Part shown: one piece after another, positions 34,479-43,209 of the stretch
Numbering within the stretch: the first letter of the stretch is position 1
Layout: every line of letters starts with the position of its first letter
Assembly: GCA_041395625.1 (NCBI GenBank)
Contig: JAWLAE010000005.1
Location: forward strand, 229,851 to 293,850
Length of the DNA stretch: 64,000 nt
Direction of reading: 5' to 3'
Origin: CADEED01 sp041395625
GTDB lineage: Bacteria > Pseudomonadota > Gammaproteobacteria > Steroidobacterales > Steroidobacteraceae
Translations under genes and position numbers: made by a program
Notes under the pieces: generated by a model
The model's input: the letters and a program-made list of their open reading frames with translations, nothing else
What the model was told of the DNA's origin: nothing
The model's database searches: none

Positions 34479-36025
34479 AGCCAGTAGCTCGACTGCGCCG
34501 GGTCCGCCCAGGTGGGATAGTCGGCAGTGTACTCTGAGTCGGGCGCGTCGCGGTTCGACCAGAGTCGTTCGAAATACGCTGTGATGTCGCCGGCCAGCGG
34601 CGCGTCCGCCGCCACTTCCACCGCGAGATTGGCTTCGAGATTGAAATTGCGTAGGTTGCGGCGCGTGAAGTTGGCCGAGCCCAGTGTGAGCCACACGGTC
34701 TGCCCGCGTTCGATAACTAACAGCTTGACGTGGAACTGCTCGCCGTGTGTGCGGTACCAACGCACCTTGATTGCGCCGTCACTCGCCGCTACCAGCTCAC
34801 TGGCAACCGGCCGATTGGGAATGCCGGACTTCGTGCGGCCGAAAGCGTCCTTGTTGGGATCGAGTATCACGCGCACGTCGACTCCCCGCGCCGCCGCCTG
34901 CAGCAGGGCCTCCGCGACGGCTCGCTCGGCGAGATAGAACATCGCCAAATCGATGCGGTCCCCACGCGCGGTGGCGGCAATGTGCAGCAAGACTTCGGCC
35001 AGAATCGCGCCTTCGGTCAGCACCTGCACGCGGGCAATATCCGGTGCAAAGCGGGACGGGGTCGGCGCTCGGACGACGATCTCCGGCTCGTCCGCCGCTT
35101 CATACGGCCGCAGGTTGCCGCGCCAGCCGGAGAAGCGCGCGATCTCGATCTCGCTCTCGAGCAGCGGCCGCAGCGCGTCGCCTGCGACACGCAATGCGAT
35201 ATTGGAGTGCGCGCTGCTAGCGTCGTGCGGATTGGCGGAGGTGACGATGCCGACGAGGTCCCCGGCGCCGTTGTCGCCGATGATCAACTTGCGATGGTTG
35301 GCCTTGAAGTTCAGGAGCCGCGCCCAGGCGCGAAAAGTGACGCGCGACGGGCCCTCATCGAGCGGATGAGGCAGCCACCCCGGACCACTGGCATCGCCGT
35401 CCCACCAGTCGATTGCGGTGCGCCAGAAGCTCGAATAGATGGGGTTGGAATCGCGCAGTTGGTCCAGGTCCGTGACGATCACGTCGATGCCGGCAGCGCG
35501 CAAGGCTTGCAGATCGGCCGAGGGATCGCCGCCGTACACGTCGTTGATGGGGTCCGTCACTAACAATACGCGCAAACCGGGCAGCGCCTGCTTGCGTGCG
35601 ATCAGCGCGTCACGTAGTTGGCTCGACAGTGGTCGAAACACCTGTCCAGGTGCCAGCGCGCCGCGCTGATCATTGAACAGGAACCAGTCGAGCACCAGGA
35701 AATCCCGCGCGTTGGCGATGATCGCAAACACCTGATCGAAGATCTGTTGTTCGATCAGTGGCCTGCCGTAGGCATCGGCATGCGTCAGATCCGTGAGCAA
35801 GCGGATGCTATCGGCAGGGACACTCACTACCGGGCCCGCGACGTCGACACCGCGCGGCAGCGGTTTGAGTGTGTGCTGCGCGCCTTGCACGGCACAGACG
35901 CTGATGAACAGCAGCAGGCCCAAGCGAAATGTCAGGCGCCAGCGGCGCCGCGGGCGGCGAGGCGTCAAAGCCGGCTCGATTAGCTCCGTGTCGTTGGCTG
36001 GCACCTCGTCCGGCATCGCTAGCAT
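34439..36025 (-). CDS. Phospholipase D family membrane protein (two HKD motifs)
   Basis: 528 residues from the ATG at 36025 (36016 also possible); the open frame to 36088 adds residues without family character. A Pro/Arg-rich cytoplasmic start and one TM helix (about 28-48) precede two PLD domains. The first active-site motif is ANHRKLIIGDNGAGD with SANPHDASSAHSN; the second is EQFHVKLLVIERG with LGSANFTRRN. In the second motif the usual Asp is replaced by Glu (HxKxxxxE). Likely a periplasmic phospholipid-modifying enzyme, fitting its place beside the lipid-transport operon. Confidence 0.88.
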   Translation of the reverse strand: MLAMPDEVPANDTELIEPALTPRRPRRRWRLTFRLGLLLFISVCAVQGAQHTLKPLPRGVDVAGPVVSVPADSIRLLTDLTHADAYGRPLIEQQIFDQVFAIIANARDFLVLDWFLFNDQRGALAPGQVFRPLSSQLRDALIARKQALPGLRVLLVTDPINDVYGGDPSADLQALRAAGIDVIVTDLDQLRDSNPIYSSFWRTAIDWWDGDASGPGWLPHPLDEGPSRVTFRAWARLLNFKANHRKLIIGDNGAGDLVGIVTSANPHDASSAHSNIALRVAGDALRPLLESEIEIARFSGWRGNLRPYEAADEPEIVVRAPTPSRFAPDIARVQVLTEGAILAEVLLHIAATARGDRIDLAMFYLAERAVAEALLQAAARGVDVRVILDPNKDAFGRTKSGIPNRPVASELVAASDGAIKVRWYRTHGEQFHVKLLVIERGQTVWLTLGSANFTRRNLRNFNLEANLAVEVAADAPLAGDITAYFERLWSNRDAPDSEYTADYPTWADPAQSSYWLYRLMEGSGLSTF

Positions 36026-36101
36026 TCTATAGAGAGGCGGGTATTCCGCGCGGCCTGGCGGTCCCGCGGATTGAGCCCGGCCGCGCACAGCCGTGCCAGG
36101 G

Positions 36102-36118
36102 TGTACAGCATTTGTACA
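36102..36118. repeat. Paired TGTACA sites upstream of the phospholipase D gene
   Basis: Two copies of the self-complementary TGTACA (36102-36107 and 36113-36118) are separated by five bases in the AT-rich region before the phospholipase D start. A minus-strand promoter (TTGATC, 17 bp, TATTGT) can be drawn across 36116-36144, so the boxes would sit at its transcription start. Possible operator; weak evidence. Confidence 0.3.
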
Positions 36119-36148
36119 ATATATATCGCAAATATCCTGATCAAAACA

Positions 36149-36176
36149 TTGACAAACTTGGGCGCACGCGTATGAT
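36149..36176 (+). promoter_or_regulatory. Near-consensus sigma70 promoter driving a short transcript
   Basis: TTGACA at 36149-36154 and TATGAT at 36171-36176 with a 16-bp spacer: six of six and five of six matches to consensus. No protein gene follows on this strand before the intrinsic terminator at 36218-36248; the ATG inside the -10 box cannot be part of the message. Confidence 0.7.
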
Positions 36177-36182
36177 TCATCG

Positions 36183-36247
36183 GGTCAACCGTCCTTCTGA
36201 CGAGTGACCCCCCGTTCGGGCGGAGCCACAAGCTCCGCCCTTTTTCT
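36183..36247 (+). ncRNA. Candidate ~65-nt small RNA
   Basis: Bounded by the promoter at 36149-36176 (expected start near 36183) and by the terminator hairpin ending in a T tract at 36241-36245. The transcript would contain a short single-stranded 5' part, a C6-run beside CCCGTTCGGG that can form a small alternative hairpin, and the terminator stem. The 3' part is antisense to nothing but reaches the stop of the ABC-F gene on the other strand. No Rfam family is recognised by eye. Confidence 0.5.
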
Positions 36248-36248
36248 T
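36218..36248 (+). terminator. Rho-independent terminator
   Basis: GGGCGGAGC (36218-36226), loop CACAA, GCTCCGCCC (36232-36240), then TTTTTCTTT: a 9-bp perfect GC-rich stem with a T tract on the plus strand. On the minus strand the same stem follows the ABC-F stop but lacks a T tract there, so it is oriented for the small transcript. Confidence 0.85.
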
Positions 36249-38198
36249 TCAGGGCTTGAGTGCGGCAGCATCTGCCGCCTCGAGTGCCTCGGCCACCTCC
36301 AGCCATCGAGATTCAGCCGTCGCCAGGTGCGCGCGGCAGGCCGCGTCGCGCTGGGCGAGCTCGCGCGCCCGCGTGCTGCCGGTGGCGTCGGCATACAATG
36401 CCGGCTCGGCGAGCGCGGCAGCGAGCGCGTCGCGCTCGGTCGTCAGTGAGCCGATCGTTCGTTCGAGCGATCGCAGCTCCTCGCGTAGTGGCGCCGTCCG
36501 CTGGCGTGCAGCGGCCGCCAGTCGACGTTCAGTGCGCCGGTCGACGGTTGGTGGAGTTGCCGCCGCCGCGCGGACGCTTGCGCTCCGGTCGCTGCCGTTG
36601 CGATCGCGTGCTTCCAGCCAGGCGGCGTAGTCCTCGAGATCGCCGTCGAATGGTGTTACTCGTCCATCGCCGACGACCACGAATCGATCACACACGGCGC
36701 GCAGGAGCGCGCGATCGTGCGACACTACGGCGACGGCACCGGCGAAATCCTGCAGCGCCATCGCCAGCGAATGGCGCATTTCGAAGTCCAGGTGGTTAGT
36801 CGGCTCGTCGAGCAGCAGCAGGTTTGGCCGCTGCGCTACCAACGCCGCCAGTGCAAGACGCGCTCGCTCGCCGCCCGAGAACTGGCCGACTGGTTCGAAG
36901 ACGCGCTCGCCACGAAAGCCGAACTGGCCGAGATGGTCACGGCAGCGCTGCTCGCTCCAGCCGCCCGGTGTGCCAGTCGCGACGCCGTCGGCCGTCTGCC
37001 GCGCCAGCAACTGCATCGCCGTGTCATCGTCCGCGAACCGGTCCAGCTCGAGTTGTGCGAACCAGCCGGTCACGAGGTCCGGCGCCGCTACCCGATCGCC
37101 GCTCTGTGGCAGCAGGGCGCCTGCGACCGCCTTCATCAGCGTGGACTTGCCAGCGCCATTGCGCCCGAGCACACCGAGGCGCTCGCCCGGCACGATGTCG
37201 AGCGACACGCCACGCAGGATGGTTGCCTCGCCGTAGCCGGCGTTGATGTTGTCGAGTGCCACCAGCGGTTGCGGCAGCTTGCTCGGGGCCTCGAAGCGCC
37301 ACTCGAAGGTCTCCGGCGAGGACAGCGGTGGCGCCGCCTCCAGCTTGGCCAGCCACTTGAGCCGGCTCTGGGCCTGGCGCGCTTTGCTGGACTTGGCACG
37401 AAAGCGCTCCACGAACGCGTGAATGCGCGCCGCCTCACGGCTCTGGCGCTCGGCCAGTGCCGCCACGCGCACGCGTTCGGCGGCTGCCTGGCGTTCGAAT
37501 GCGCTGTAGTTGCCGCTGTAGACAGCCACGCGGCCGTCTTCGATATGCACGATGCGGCCGACCACCGCATCGAGGAACTCACGATCGTGCGACACCAGCA
37601 GCAAGGTGCCGGGATAGCGCTGCAGCCATCGTTCGAGCCATAGCAGCGCGTCCAGATCCAGGTGGTTAGTGGGTTCGTCGAGCAGCAGAACGTCGGCGCG
37701 CGCCATGAGCGCGCGCGCCAGGTTGGCGCGCATCTGCAGCCCGCCGGACAGCGTCGCCACGGGCCGCGCCAGTTCGCCGGCCGCAAAGCCCAGGCCCACG
37801 GCCGTTTCGGCGGCACGAGCGCCGATATCATAACCTCCTAACGACTCGAACTCGCCGAGGAGCGTGGCCTCGCGCAAGCCGTCCTGTTGCTCGCGTGCGA
37901 GCGCCAGCCGTTGCTCGACTGCTGCGAGTGCCAGATCGCCGCCACGCACGTAGTCGAGCACGTTGTCGGCGGTACGCGGCAGCTCCTGCAGTATCGAGAC
38001 GATCGCGAGCTTGTCGGGCCGCGAGAAGTCGCCGTCGTCGGGTGTCAGCTCGCCGCGCACCAGTGCCAACAGCGTGGATTTGCCGCAGCCATTGCGGCCG
38101 ACGACCCCGACCTTCTCGCCGTTCGAGATCCTGAGCGTCGCGTCCTCGATCAGGACGCGTGCGCCGCGCCGCAGTTTGACATGGTCGAATTCCAGCAT
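36249..38198 (-). CDS. ABC-F family ATPase (YheS/Uup-like)
   Basis: 649 residues from the ATG at 38198; a TTG two codons upstream is an alternative. Two ABC domains in one chain: Walker A GRNGCGKST and GRNGAGKST, signatures TLSGGLQMRANLA and FSGGERARLALA, Walker B LLLDEPTNHLDLD and LLLDEPTNHLDFE. A charged linker between them (AFVERFRAKSSKARQAQSR) is the ABC-F P-site tRNA-interaction motif region. A C-terminal coiled-coil-like tail (about 565-645) is present. ABC-F proteins act on the ribosome, not as transporters. Closest to YheS by layout. Confidence 0.93.
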   Translation of the reverse strand: MLEFDHVKLRRGARVLIEDATLRISNGEKVGVVGRNGCGKSTLLALVRGELTPDDGDFSRPDKLAIVSILQELPRTADNVLDYVRGGDLALAAVEQRLALAREQQDGLREATLLGEFESLGGYDIGARAAETAVGLGFAAGELARPVATLSGGLQMRANLARALMARADVLLLDEPTNHLDLDALLWLERWLQRYPGTLLLVSHDREFLDAVVGRIVHIEDGRVAVYSGNYSAFERQAAAERVRVAALAERQSREAARIHAFVERFRAKSSKARQAQSRLKWLAKLEAAPPLSSPETFEWRFEAPSKLPQPLVALDNINAGYGEATILRGVSLDIVPGERLGVLGRNGAGKSTLMKAVAGALLPQSGDRVAAPDLVTGWFAQLELDRFADDDTAMQLLARQTADGVATGTPGGWSEQRCRDHLGQFGFRGERVFEPVGQFSGGERARLALAALVAQRPNLLLLDEPTNHLDFEMRHSLAMALQDFAGAVAVVSHDRALLRAVCDRFVVVGDGRVTPFDGDLEDYAAWLEARDRNGSDRSASVRAAAATPPTVDRRTERRLAAAARQRTAPLREELRSLERTIGSLTTERDALAAALAEPALYADATGSTRARELAQRDAACRAHLATAESRWLEVAEALEAADAAALKP

Positions 38199-38286
38199 CG
38201 CCAAATTGTAGCTGGCTAACCCGCTCTGGCCCTGCCGTCCGTTCAGTGAGACAGCGGCGCATGGTGCGACCAGCAGGAGATGTCAA

Positions 38287-39159
38287 ATGCAAGCTCTGAC
38301 GGCGATGATGACGACAACTGGGGTGGCGGCAAAGCGCTCGCTCGCGCTGAGTATGATGGTGTTCGCGCTGCTGCTCGTGCTGGCGACGGCCGCCAGCGCG
38401 CACAGCCGGGTACCGCCGTCGCGCGTACCGGTGGAGATCGCCATCATCGGACCGAACGGCATCGAGCTGCCGCAATACGCCACCGACAGTGGCGATCGCG
38501 CGCTGCGCAGCTATCTCGCGGCGGAGCGCGGACAACGCTACCGGATCCGCGTGCGTAACCGCAGTGGCGAGCGGCTCGCCGTGGTCGTCGCGGTCGATGG
38601 TCGCAACATCATCTCCGGTGCACGCTCGGAGCTCGCGCCGACCGAGCCGATGTACATCCTTGGGCCGTGGGAGAGTGCTGACTACTCGGGCTGGCGCACG
38701 GATCTGCAAGCGGTGAACGAGTTCTACTTCACGGATTGGCAGGACTCGTATTCGGAGGCGTTCGGCGATCGCTCGGCACGCGGTGTGATCGCGGTGTCGG
38801 CCTATCGCGAGCAGCCAGTAGCGCACCCGCCTTATCGGGCGCAGGCGCCGAGCCGTGAACGCAGTGCCGCGAACGACAAGGCGGCGCGCGGCGCGCCGGC
38901 GGCCTCGGCGCCCGCTACGGCCGATGCCATGCAGGAATCGGAAGCCACGCCGGGCACGGGCTACGGCGACCGTCGCGAAGAAGGCGCAGTGCGGGTCCGA
39001 TTCCGCGCGGATCCGCGCGAACAGGCGCGGGTCCTGATCAAGTATGAGTGGCACGCGACGCTGTGCCAGCGCGGCATCATCGACTGCGAACCCGCTAACA
39101 GGTTGTGGAACGATTCGCGCTTGGGATTTGCGCCGCCGCCGCCGCGTCGCGCCCGGTAG
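38287..39159 (+). CDS. Secreted protein of unknown function
   Basis: 290 residues, ATG with AGGAGA ribosome binding site. Signal peptide to about residue 38 (ALLLVLATAASAHS). The mature domain (45-180; VPVEIAIIGPNGIELPQY, RYRIRVRNRSGERLAVVVAVDGRNIISG, YFTDWQDSYSEAFGD) looks like a beta-sandwich, followed by an Ala/Pro low-complexity stretch and a C-terminal part with two Cys (LCQRGIIDCEP). I do not know a named family. It is divergent from the ABC-F gene and convergent with the GGDEF/EAL gene. Confidence 0.78.
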   Translation: MQALTAMMTTTGVAAKRSLALSMMVFALLLVLATAASAHSRVPPSRVPVEIAIIGPNGIELPQYATDSGDRALRSYLAAERGQRYRIRVRNRSGERLAVVVAVDGRNIISGARSELAPTEPMYILGPWESADYSGWRTDLQAVNEFYFTDWQDSYSEAFGDRSARGVIAVSAYREQPVAHPPYRAQAPSRERSAANDKAARGAPAASAPATADAMQESEATPGTGYGDRREEGAVRVRFRADPREQARVLIKYEWHATLCQRGIIDCEPANRLWNDSRLGFAPPPPRRAR

Positions 39160-39168
39160 CGGGCGGGG

Positions 39169-41664
39169 CTAGGATGCGTGCTGGGAGGCGTCGACTTGCA
39201 GGGCGCTCTCGCGGATCAGATGACCGAATGCTGGCCCGTTCACGCGCTGCCGCTCGAGCAGTAGGCGCAGATCCTCGAGTGTGAGCGGCTCGCCGAACAG
39301 GCGACCCTGGCCGAAGGGGCAATGGTGCGCGCGCAGGAACGCCATGTGGACGGCGGACTCGACGCCCTCGGCCACTACTTCCATGCCGAGACTGCGGCCC
39401 ATCTCGATCACCGTCCGCACGATCGTCGCGTCGCTTTCGTCCTCGCCGATGTCACGCACGAAGGACTGGTCCACCTTCAGCGTGCCGATCGGAAACTGCT
39501 GCAGGGCCGAGAGTGACGAGTAGCCGGTGCCGAAATCGTCGATCGACAGATGCAGGCCCATGGCATAGAGCTCGTCGAGCAGTCGCACGGTGCGCTTGGC
39601 ATCTGCCATCAGTGTGGTTTCGGTGATCTCCAGTTCGAAGCATGACGGCGCGACGCCGTGTTTGCGGAACACCGAGCGGAACCGGAGGATGAAGCTGGCC
39701 TGGCGCAGTTGTTTGAGCGACAGGTTGAGCGAGATCCGCCCAGGGTTTTCCACCGCTACCTGCAGCTCGCGGTAGTCCATGCACACGCGGTTGAGCACCC
39801 ATTCGCCCACTTCGAGGATCAGATTGGTCTCCTCCGCCAGCGGGATGAACTGTCCCGGCGGAATATCGCCATGACCGGGCAGACGCCAGCGCAGCAGCGC
39901 TTCGGCGCCGACGATGCGGCCGTCGCGCAGGTCCACCTTGGGTTGGTAGCGCACCAGGAATTCGTCGCGTTCGAGCGCGCGGCGCAGCTTGCTCTTCAGC
40001 ATCAGCCGCTCGACAGCCGCCGCATTCATCTCGGGTGAGTAGAACGAGAACGAATTGCCGCCGTTCTGTTTGGCGTGATACATCGCGGCGTCGGCGTTGC
40101 GAATGATGTCGATCACGTTGGTGGCATCGCGCGGGCACATGGCAATGCCGACACTGCCTGTGAGATAAACTTCCTGATTGGCTACCTGGAAGGCACGGCT
40201 GATGTCTTCGAGCAGCTTGCGCGAGAACTGCGCGATCGTGCCACGATTGTCTTCGTCCGCCGGCAGGCCTTCGATGAACAGCGCGAACTCATCACCCGCG
40301 AGACGGCCGACCACGGTGTCCTTGGGCACCGTCTGCCCCAGCCGCTCGGCCAGGATCTCGAGTGCGCGATCGCCGGCGGCATGTCCGAACGTATCGTTGA
40401 TCTCCTTGAAGTGATCCATGTCGATGTACAGCAGCGCCAGCGCCTGCTTGCTGCGCAGCGCGCGCGCGATCGCCTGCTGCAGCAGATGCTGGAACTGCAT
40501 GCGGTTGGGCACTTTGGTGAGCGCGTCGTAGCGCGCCAGATAGCGTATGCGACGCTCGGCGCGCTTGCGGTCGGTGATGTTGCGCGCCACGAAGATCGTG
40601 CCCTGATATTGCGGATCGTCGGACGAGATCACGGAGCCGGACAGCAGCACCGGGATCGATTGCCCCTGCCGGGTGTTCACCACTGTTTCGCGCGTCTCGT
40701 GCGCCGCCTGCAGCAGATCGAAGCCTGCGCGCTGCTCTTCGGTGAGGATCGATGAGATCGTGCGGCCAACCAGCTCTTCTTCGCCGTAGCTCATCAGTTT
40801 GCACGCGGCGTGGTTCGCCATGCGGATCACGCCGTCCGGCGAGGTGACGAACACGGCATCCGTCATGCTGCTGAGCACGTGGGTGATGTAGTTCTTGCTG
40901 ACCGTGTTCTGCCGCAGCTTGTGCCGCATGCGTTCCAGTGCCGATTGCAGATCACCGATTTCATCGCGCCGGCCGACATCGAGCGGTCGCGAGTAATCGC
41001 CCTGCGAGATCCGCTCGGCGCCTTTCAGCAGCTGCGCCAGCGGCAGTTGCAGGCGTCGGCCCGCCCACCAGGCCAGCGTCAGACCAGCGAGCAGGACCGT
41101 GAGTCCGAATACGCCCGCCGCAATCAGGCCCCGGATCAACTGCTGGCGACGCAGCGACGCGAGTCGCACATCGGCGCGCGCAGCAGCGTCGGCCGGCTGC
41201 GCCGCACGCACCTTCACCTCGACCTCGCCGACACTCTGCAGCCCGCTGCCCAGGGTGTCCGGCCGCATGACGCGTACCGACCGGAGCGCGGCGCGGGTCA
41301 GCGGCTCCGCGGGCACATCGCCCCTGGAGAAGCGGAACAATTCCTCGCCCGCCGCATCCCGGATACTGATGCTCACAATAGTCGCTTCGGTGGCGAACTC
41401 ATTGCCGATTCGTTCGATGGCCGCGCGGTCCCGCATCAGCGTGGGCACGGCGACCGCCGCAGCCAGCTGATCCGCTACCGCTGCCGAGCGCAGGCGCAGT
41501 TCTTCCCCGACACGTTGATTGGTCGTGTCATCTAGCAGCCGCGAGATGCCGCTATAGGCGCTCCAGTTCTGGTAGACCATCATGCCCGCAACGGTGGCCA
41601 GGCTGATGAGCGCGCACAGCGCCGCCACAGCGAGATACTTGGACTTGAGACTGGCGCCAATCAC
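39169..41664 (-). CDS. Membrane PAS-GGDEF-EAL cyclic-di-GMP protein
   Basis: 831 residues. TM helix 1 (about 10-31), periplasmic sensor (32-175), TM helix 2 (177-200), HAMP (200-255), PAS (258-370), GGDEF (375-535), EAL (550-810). The cyclase signature is AGDEF at 456-460, a variant found in some active enzymes, and no RxxD inhibitory site precedes it. The phosphodiesterase motifs look intact: EALLRW at 588-593, EITET, DDFGTGYSSL, LKVDQSFV, and EVVAEGVES. Net activity may therefore be c-di-GMP hydrolysis. Divergent from the DsbA-like gene. Confidence 0.92.
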   Translation of the reverse strand: MIGASLKSKYLAVAALCALISLATVAGMMVYQNWSAYSGISRLLDDTTNQRVGEELRLRSAAVADQLAAAVAVPTLMRDRAAIERIGNEFATEATIVSISIRDAAGEELFRFSRGDVPAEPLTRAALRSVRVMRPDTLGSGLQSVGEVEVKVRAAQPADAAARADVRLASLRRQQLIRGLIAAGVFGLTVLLAGLTLAWWAGRRLQLPLAQLLKGAERISQGDYSRPLDVGRRDEIGDLQSALERMRHKLRQNTVSKNYITHVLSSMTDAVFVTSPDGVIRMANHAACKLMSYGEEELVGRTISSILTEEQRAGFDLLQAAHETRETVVNTRQGQSIPVLLSGSVISSDDPQYQGTIFVARNITDRKRAERRIRYLARYDALTKVPNRMQFQHLLQQAIARALRSKQALALLYIDMDHFKEINDTFGHAAGDRALEILAERLGQTVPKDTVVGRLAGDEFALFIEGLPADEDNRGTIAQFSRKLLEDISRAFQVANQEVYLTGSVGIAMCPRDATNVIDIIRNADAAMYHAKQNGGNSFSFYSPEMNAAAVERLMLKSKLRRALERDEFLVRYQPKVDLRDGRIVGAEALLRWRLPGHGDIPPGQFIPLAEETNLILEVGEWVLNRVCMDYRELQVAVENPGRISLNLSLKQLRQASFILRFRSVFRKHGVAPSCFELEITETTLMADAKRTVRLLDELYAMGLHLSIDDFGTGYSSLSALQQFPIGTLKVDQSFVRDIGEDESDATIVRTVIEMGRSLGMEVVAEGVESAVHMAFLRAHHCPFGQGRLFGEPLTLEDLRLLLERQRVNGPAFGHLIRESALQVDASQHAS

Positions 41665-41754
41665 GGTGCGATCAATGCTCTCCGGCCGAGCGAGATATGG
41701 GCTTCTGGCATCTTAACTGCGCGTGTGCGCTCGCGGCACTCATTAGAGTATTAG

Positions 41755-41772
41755 TGTCGGCAGTAACCGACA
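41755..41772. repeat. Inverted repeat upstream of the DsbA-like gene
   Basis: TGTCGG (41755-41760), CAGTAA, CCGACA (41767-41772): a perfect 6-bp inverted repeat with a 6-bp spacer in the 151-bp divergent region between the GGDEF/EAL and DsbA-like genes. No T tract follows. It may be an operator or a small leader hairpin. Confidence 0.35.
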
Positions 41773-41815
41773 GTGTCTCATGCGCGAGGGCCCGCGCATC
41801 CCTAGAATATGGGGT

Positions 41816-42493
41816 ATGAATTCTCAAATCATGCCCGTAGACGTGTTTTCCGATCTGGTCTGCCCGTGGTGTTATGTCGGTAAACGCCGGCTCGAGGCGG
41901 CGCTAGCGCAACGGCCGTCGCAGCAGTTCGCAATCCGCTGGCTGCCGTTCGAGCTCAATCCGCAACTGCCAGCCGAGGGCATGCCGCGCGCAGAGTACAT
42001 GCGGCAGCGATTCGGCGACGAGAACCGCTTCGCCGCGGCCCAGGCACAACTCGTCGAGATCGGTGCTGCGCTCGGCATCGATTTCCGCTTCAGCAATGCG
42101 TCCTGGACACCTAACACCCGGCGTGCGCATGCCTTGCTGCAGCGAGTGGGCAACGGCGGGACGCCCGAGGCTCTGGCACTGCAAGGCCTGCTGCTGGAGC
42201 GGCTGATGGCCGGGCATTTCACGCATGGCGAAAATCTCAGCGATCCGGAGTTGCTGGTGAGCGCAGCGGTCGAAGTGGGCGTGGACCCTGCGGCTGCGCG
42301 CGCGGCGCTGGACGATGCCGCCACCGTGGAGCAAGTGGTCGGACTCGAACAGGCGGCGCAGAAAGCCGGCGTCAGCGGTGTGCCGACCTTCATCTTCGGC
42401 GGACGCTACGCGTTCTCGGGTGCGCAGGAACCCGCGGCATTCCTCGAGGTGTTCGACAAGTTGAGCGCCGCCGGTGGCGAACCCGACGCATGA
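41816..42493 (+). CDS. DsbA-family (FrnE-like) oxidoreductase
   Basis: 225 residues from the ATG at 41816. VDVFSDLVCPWCYVGKRRLEAAL carries the CPWC active site of the FrnE/2-hydroxychromene isomerase branch of DsbA-like thioredoxin folds, and AGVSGVPTFIFGGRYAFSGAQ has the cis-proline. No signal peptide, so cytoplasmic, unlike true DsbA. FrnE homologues are disulfide isomerases involved in oxidative stress tolerance or polyketide tailoring. Overlaps the M15 peptidase gene by 4 bp. Confidence 0.93.
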   Translation: MNSQIMPVDVFSDLVCPWCYVGKRRLEAALAQRPSQQFAIRWLPFELNPQLPAEGMPRAEYMRQRFGDENRFAAAQAQLVEIGAALGIDFRFSNASWTPNTRRAHALLQRVGNGGTPEALALQGLLLERLMAGHFTHGENLSDPELLVSAAVEVGVDPAAARAALDDAATVEQVVGLEQAAQKAGVSGVPTFIFGGRYAFSGAQEPAAFLEVFDKLSAAGGEPDA

Positions 42494-43209
42494 GCCGTGC
42501 GTTCGACACGTTGCAGCTCACCGGTCGCGCCCGCACGCATCTGCAGGAGCTGACCGAGCCACGTTGCACCCTGCATCGCGATGTCGTCGCGCCATTTCTG
42601 GCGATGCGTGCGGCCGCGCGTGTCGCGGGCATCGATCTGGTGCCCGTCTCCAGCTTCCGCGATTTCGAGCGCCAGCTTGCGATCTGGAACGCCAAGTTTC
42701 GCGGCGAGCGACCATTGCTGGCACTCGACGGGGCGTTGCTGGATGCCGCTGCGCTGAGCCCGGCCGAGCGTATCGCCGCGATTCTGGCCTGGTCCGCCAT
42801 TCCCGGTGCGAGCCGCCATCATTGGGGCACGGATTTCGACGTGATCGATGCCGCTGCGACTAGTGACGACTACCAACCGCAGCTTGCGCCAGCCGAGTAT
42901 GCACCCGGTGGCGTGTATGCTGCGCTCACCGCATGGCTGGATGCTAATAGCACGACGTTTGGGTTCTTCCGGCCTTACCGCACGGCCCGTGGTGGCGTGC
43001 AACCCGAGCCCTGGCATCTGTCCTATGCACCCGTCGCCGATCAGGCCTTGCGGCAGTTTGCGCCCGCGATGCTGCGAGAAGCGCTGCAAGGGTGCGATCT
43101 CGAAGGCCGGGATGAATTGCTGGCCAGTCTCGATGACTTGTTTGGTCGGTATGTCGCTCGGATCGATCCGCCCGCCGACAGCGCGCTCGTCAGCCCCAGG
43201 CTTTCCTGA
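42490..43209 (+). CDS. M15 family D-alanyl-D-alanine carboxypeptidase
   Basis: 239 residues, ATGA overlap with the DsbA-like gene. The zinc site of the VanY/LAS type is clear: SRHHWGTDFDV (His and Asp ligands) and EPWHLSY (catalytic Glu and third His), with VSSFRDFERQLAIWN upstream binding the substrate. It trims the terminal D-Ala of peptidoglycan stem peptides. No obvious signal peptide is present, so export is uncertain. The 3' end overlaps the convergent HD-domain gene by 20 bp. Confidence 0.9.
   Translation: MSRAFDTLQLTGRARTHLQELTEPRCTLHRDVVAPFLAMRAAARVAGIDLVPVSSFRDFERQLAIWNAKFRGERPLLALDGALLDAAALSPAERIAAILAWSAIPGASRHHWGTDFDVIDAAATSDDYQPQLAPAEYAPGGVYAALTAWLDANSTTFGFFRPYRTARGGVQPEPWHLSYAPVADQALRQFAPAMLREALQGCDLEGRDELLASLDDLFGRYVARIDPPADSALVSPRLS

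Noticed and set aside
34730..35563. 277-codon plus-strand frame opposite the phospholipase D gene
   Set aside because: Lies wholly over conserved HKD motifs coded on the minus strand.
36717..37643. 308-codon plus-strand frame opposite the ABC-F gene
   Set aside because: Antisense to Walker and signature motifs; translation resembles no protein family.
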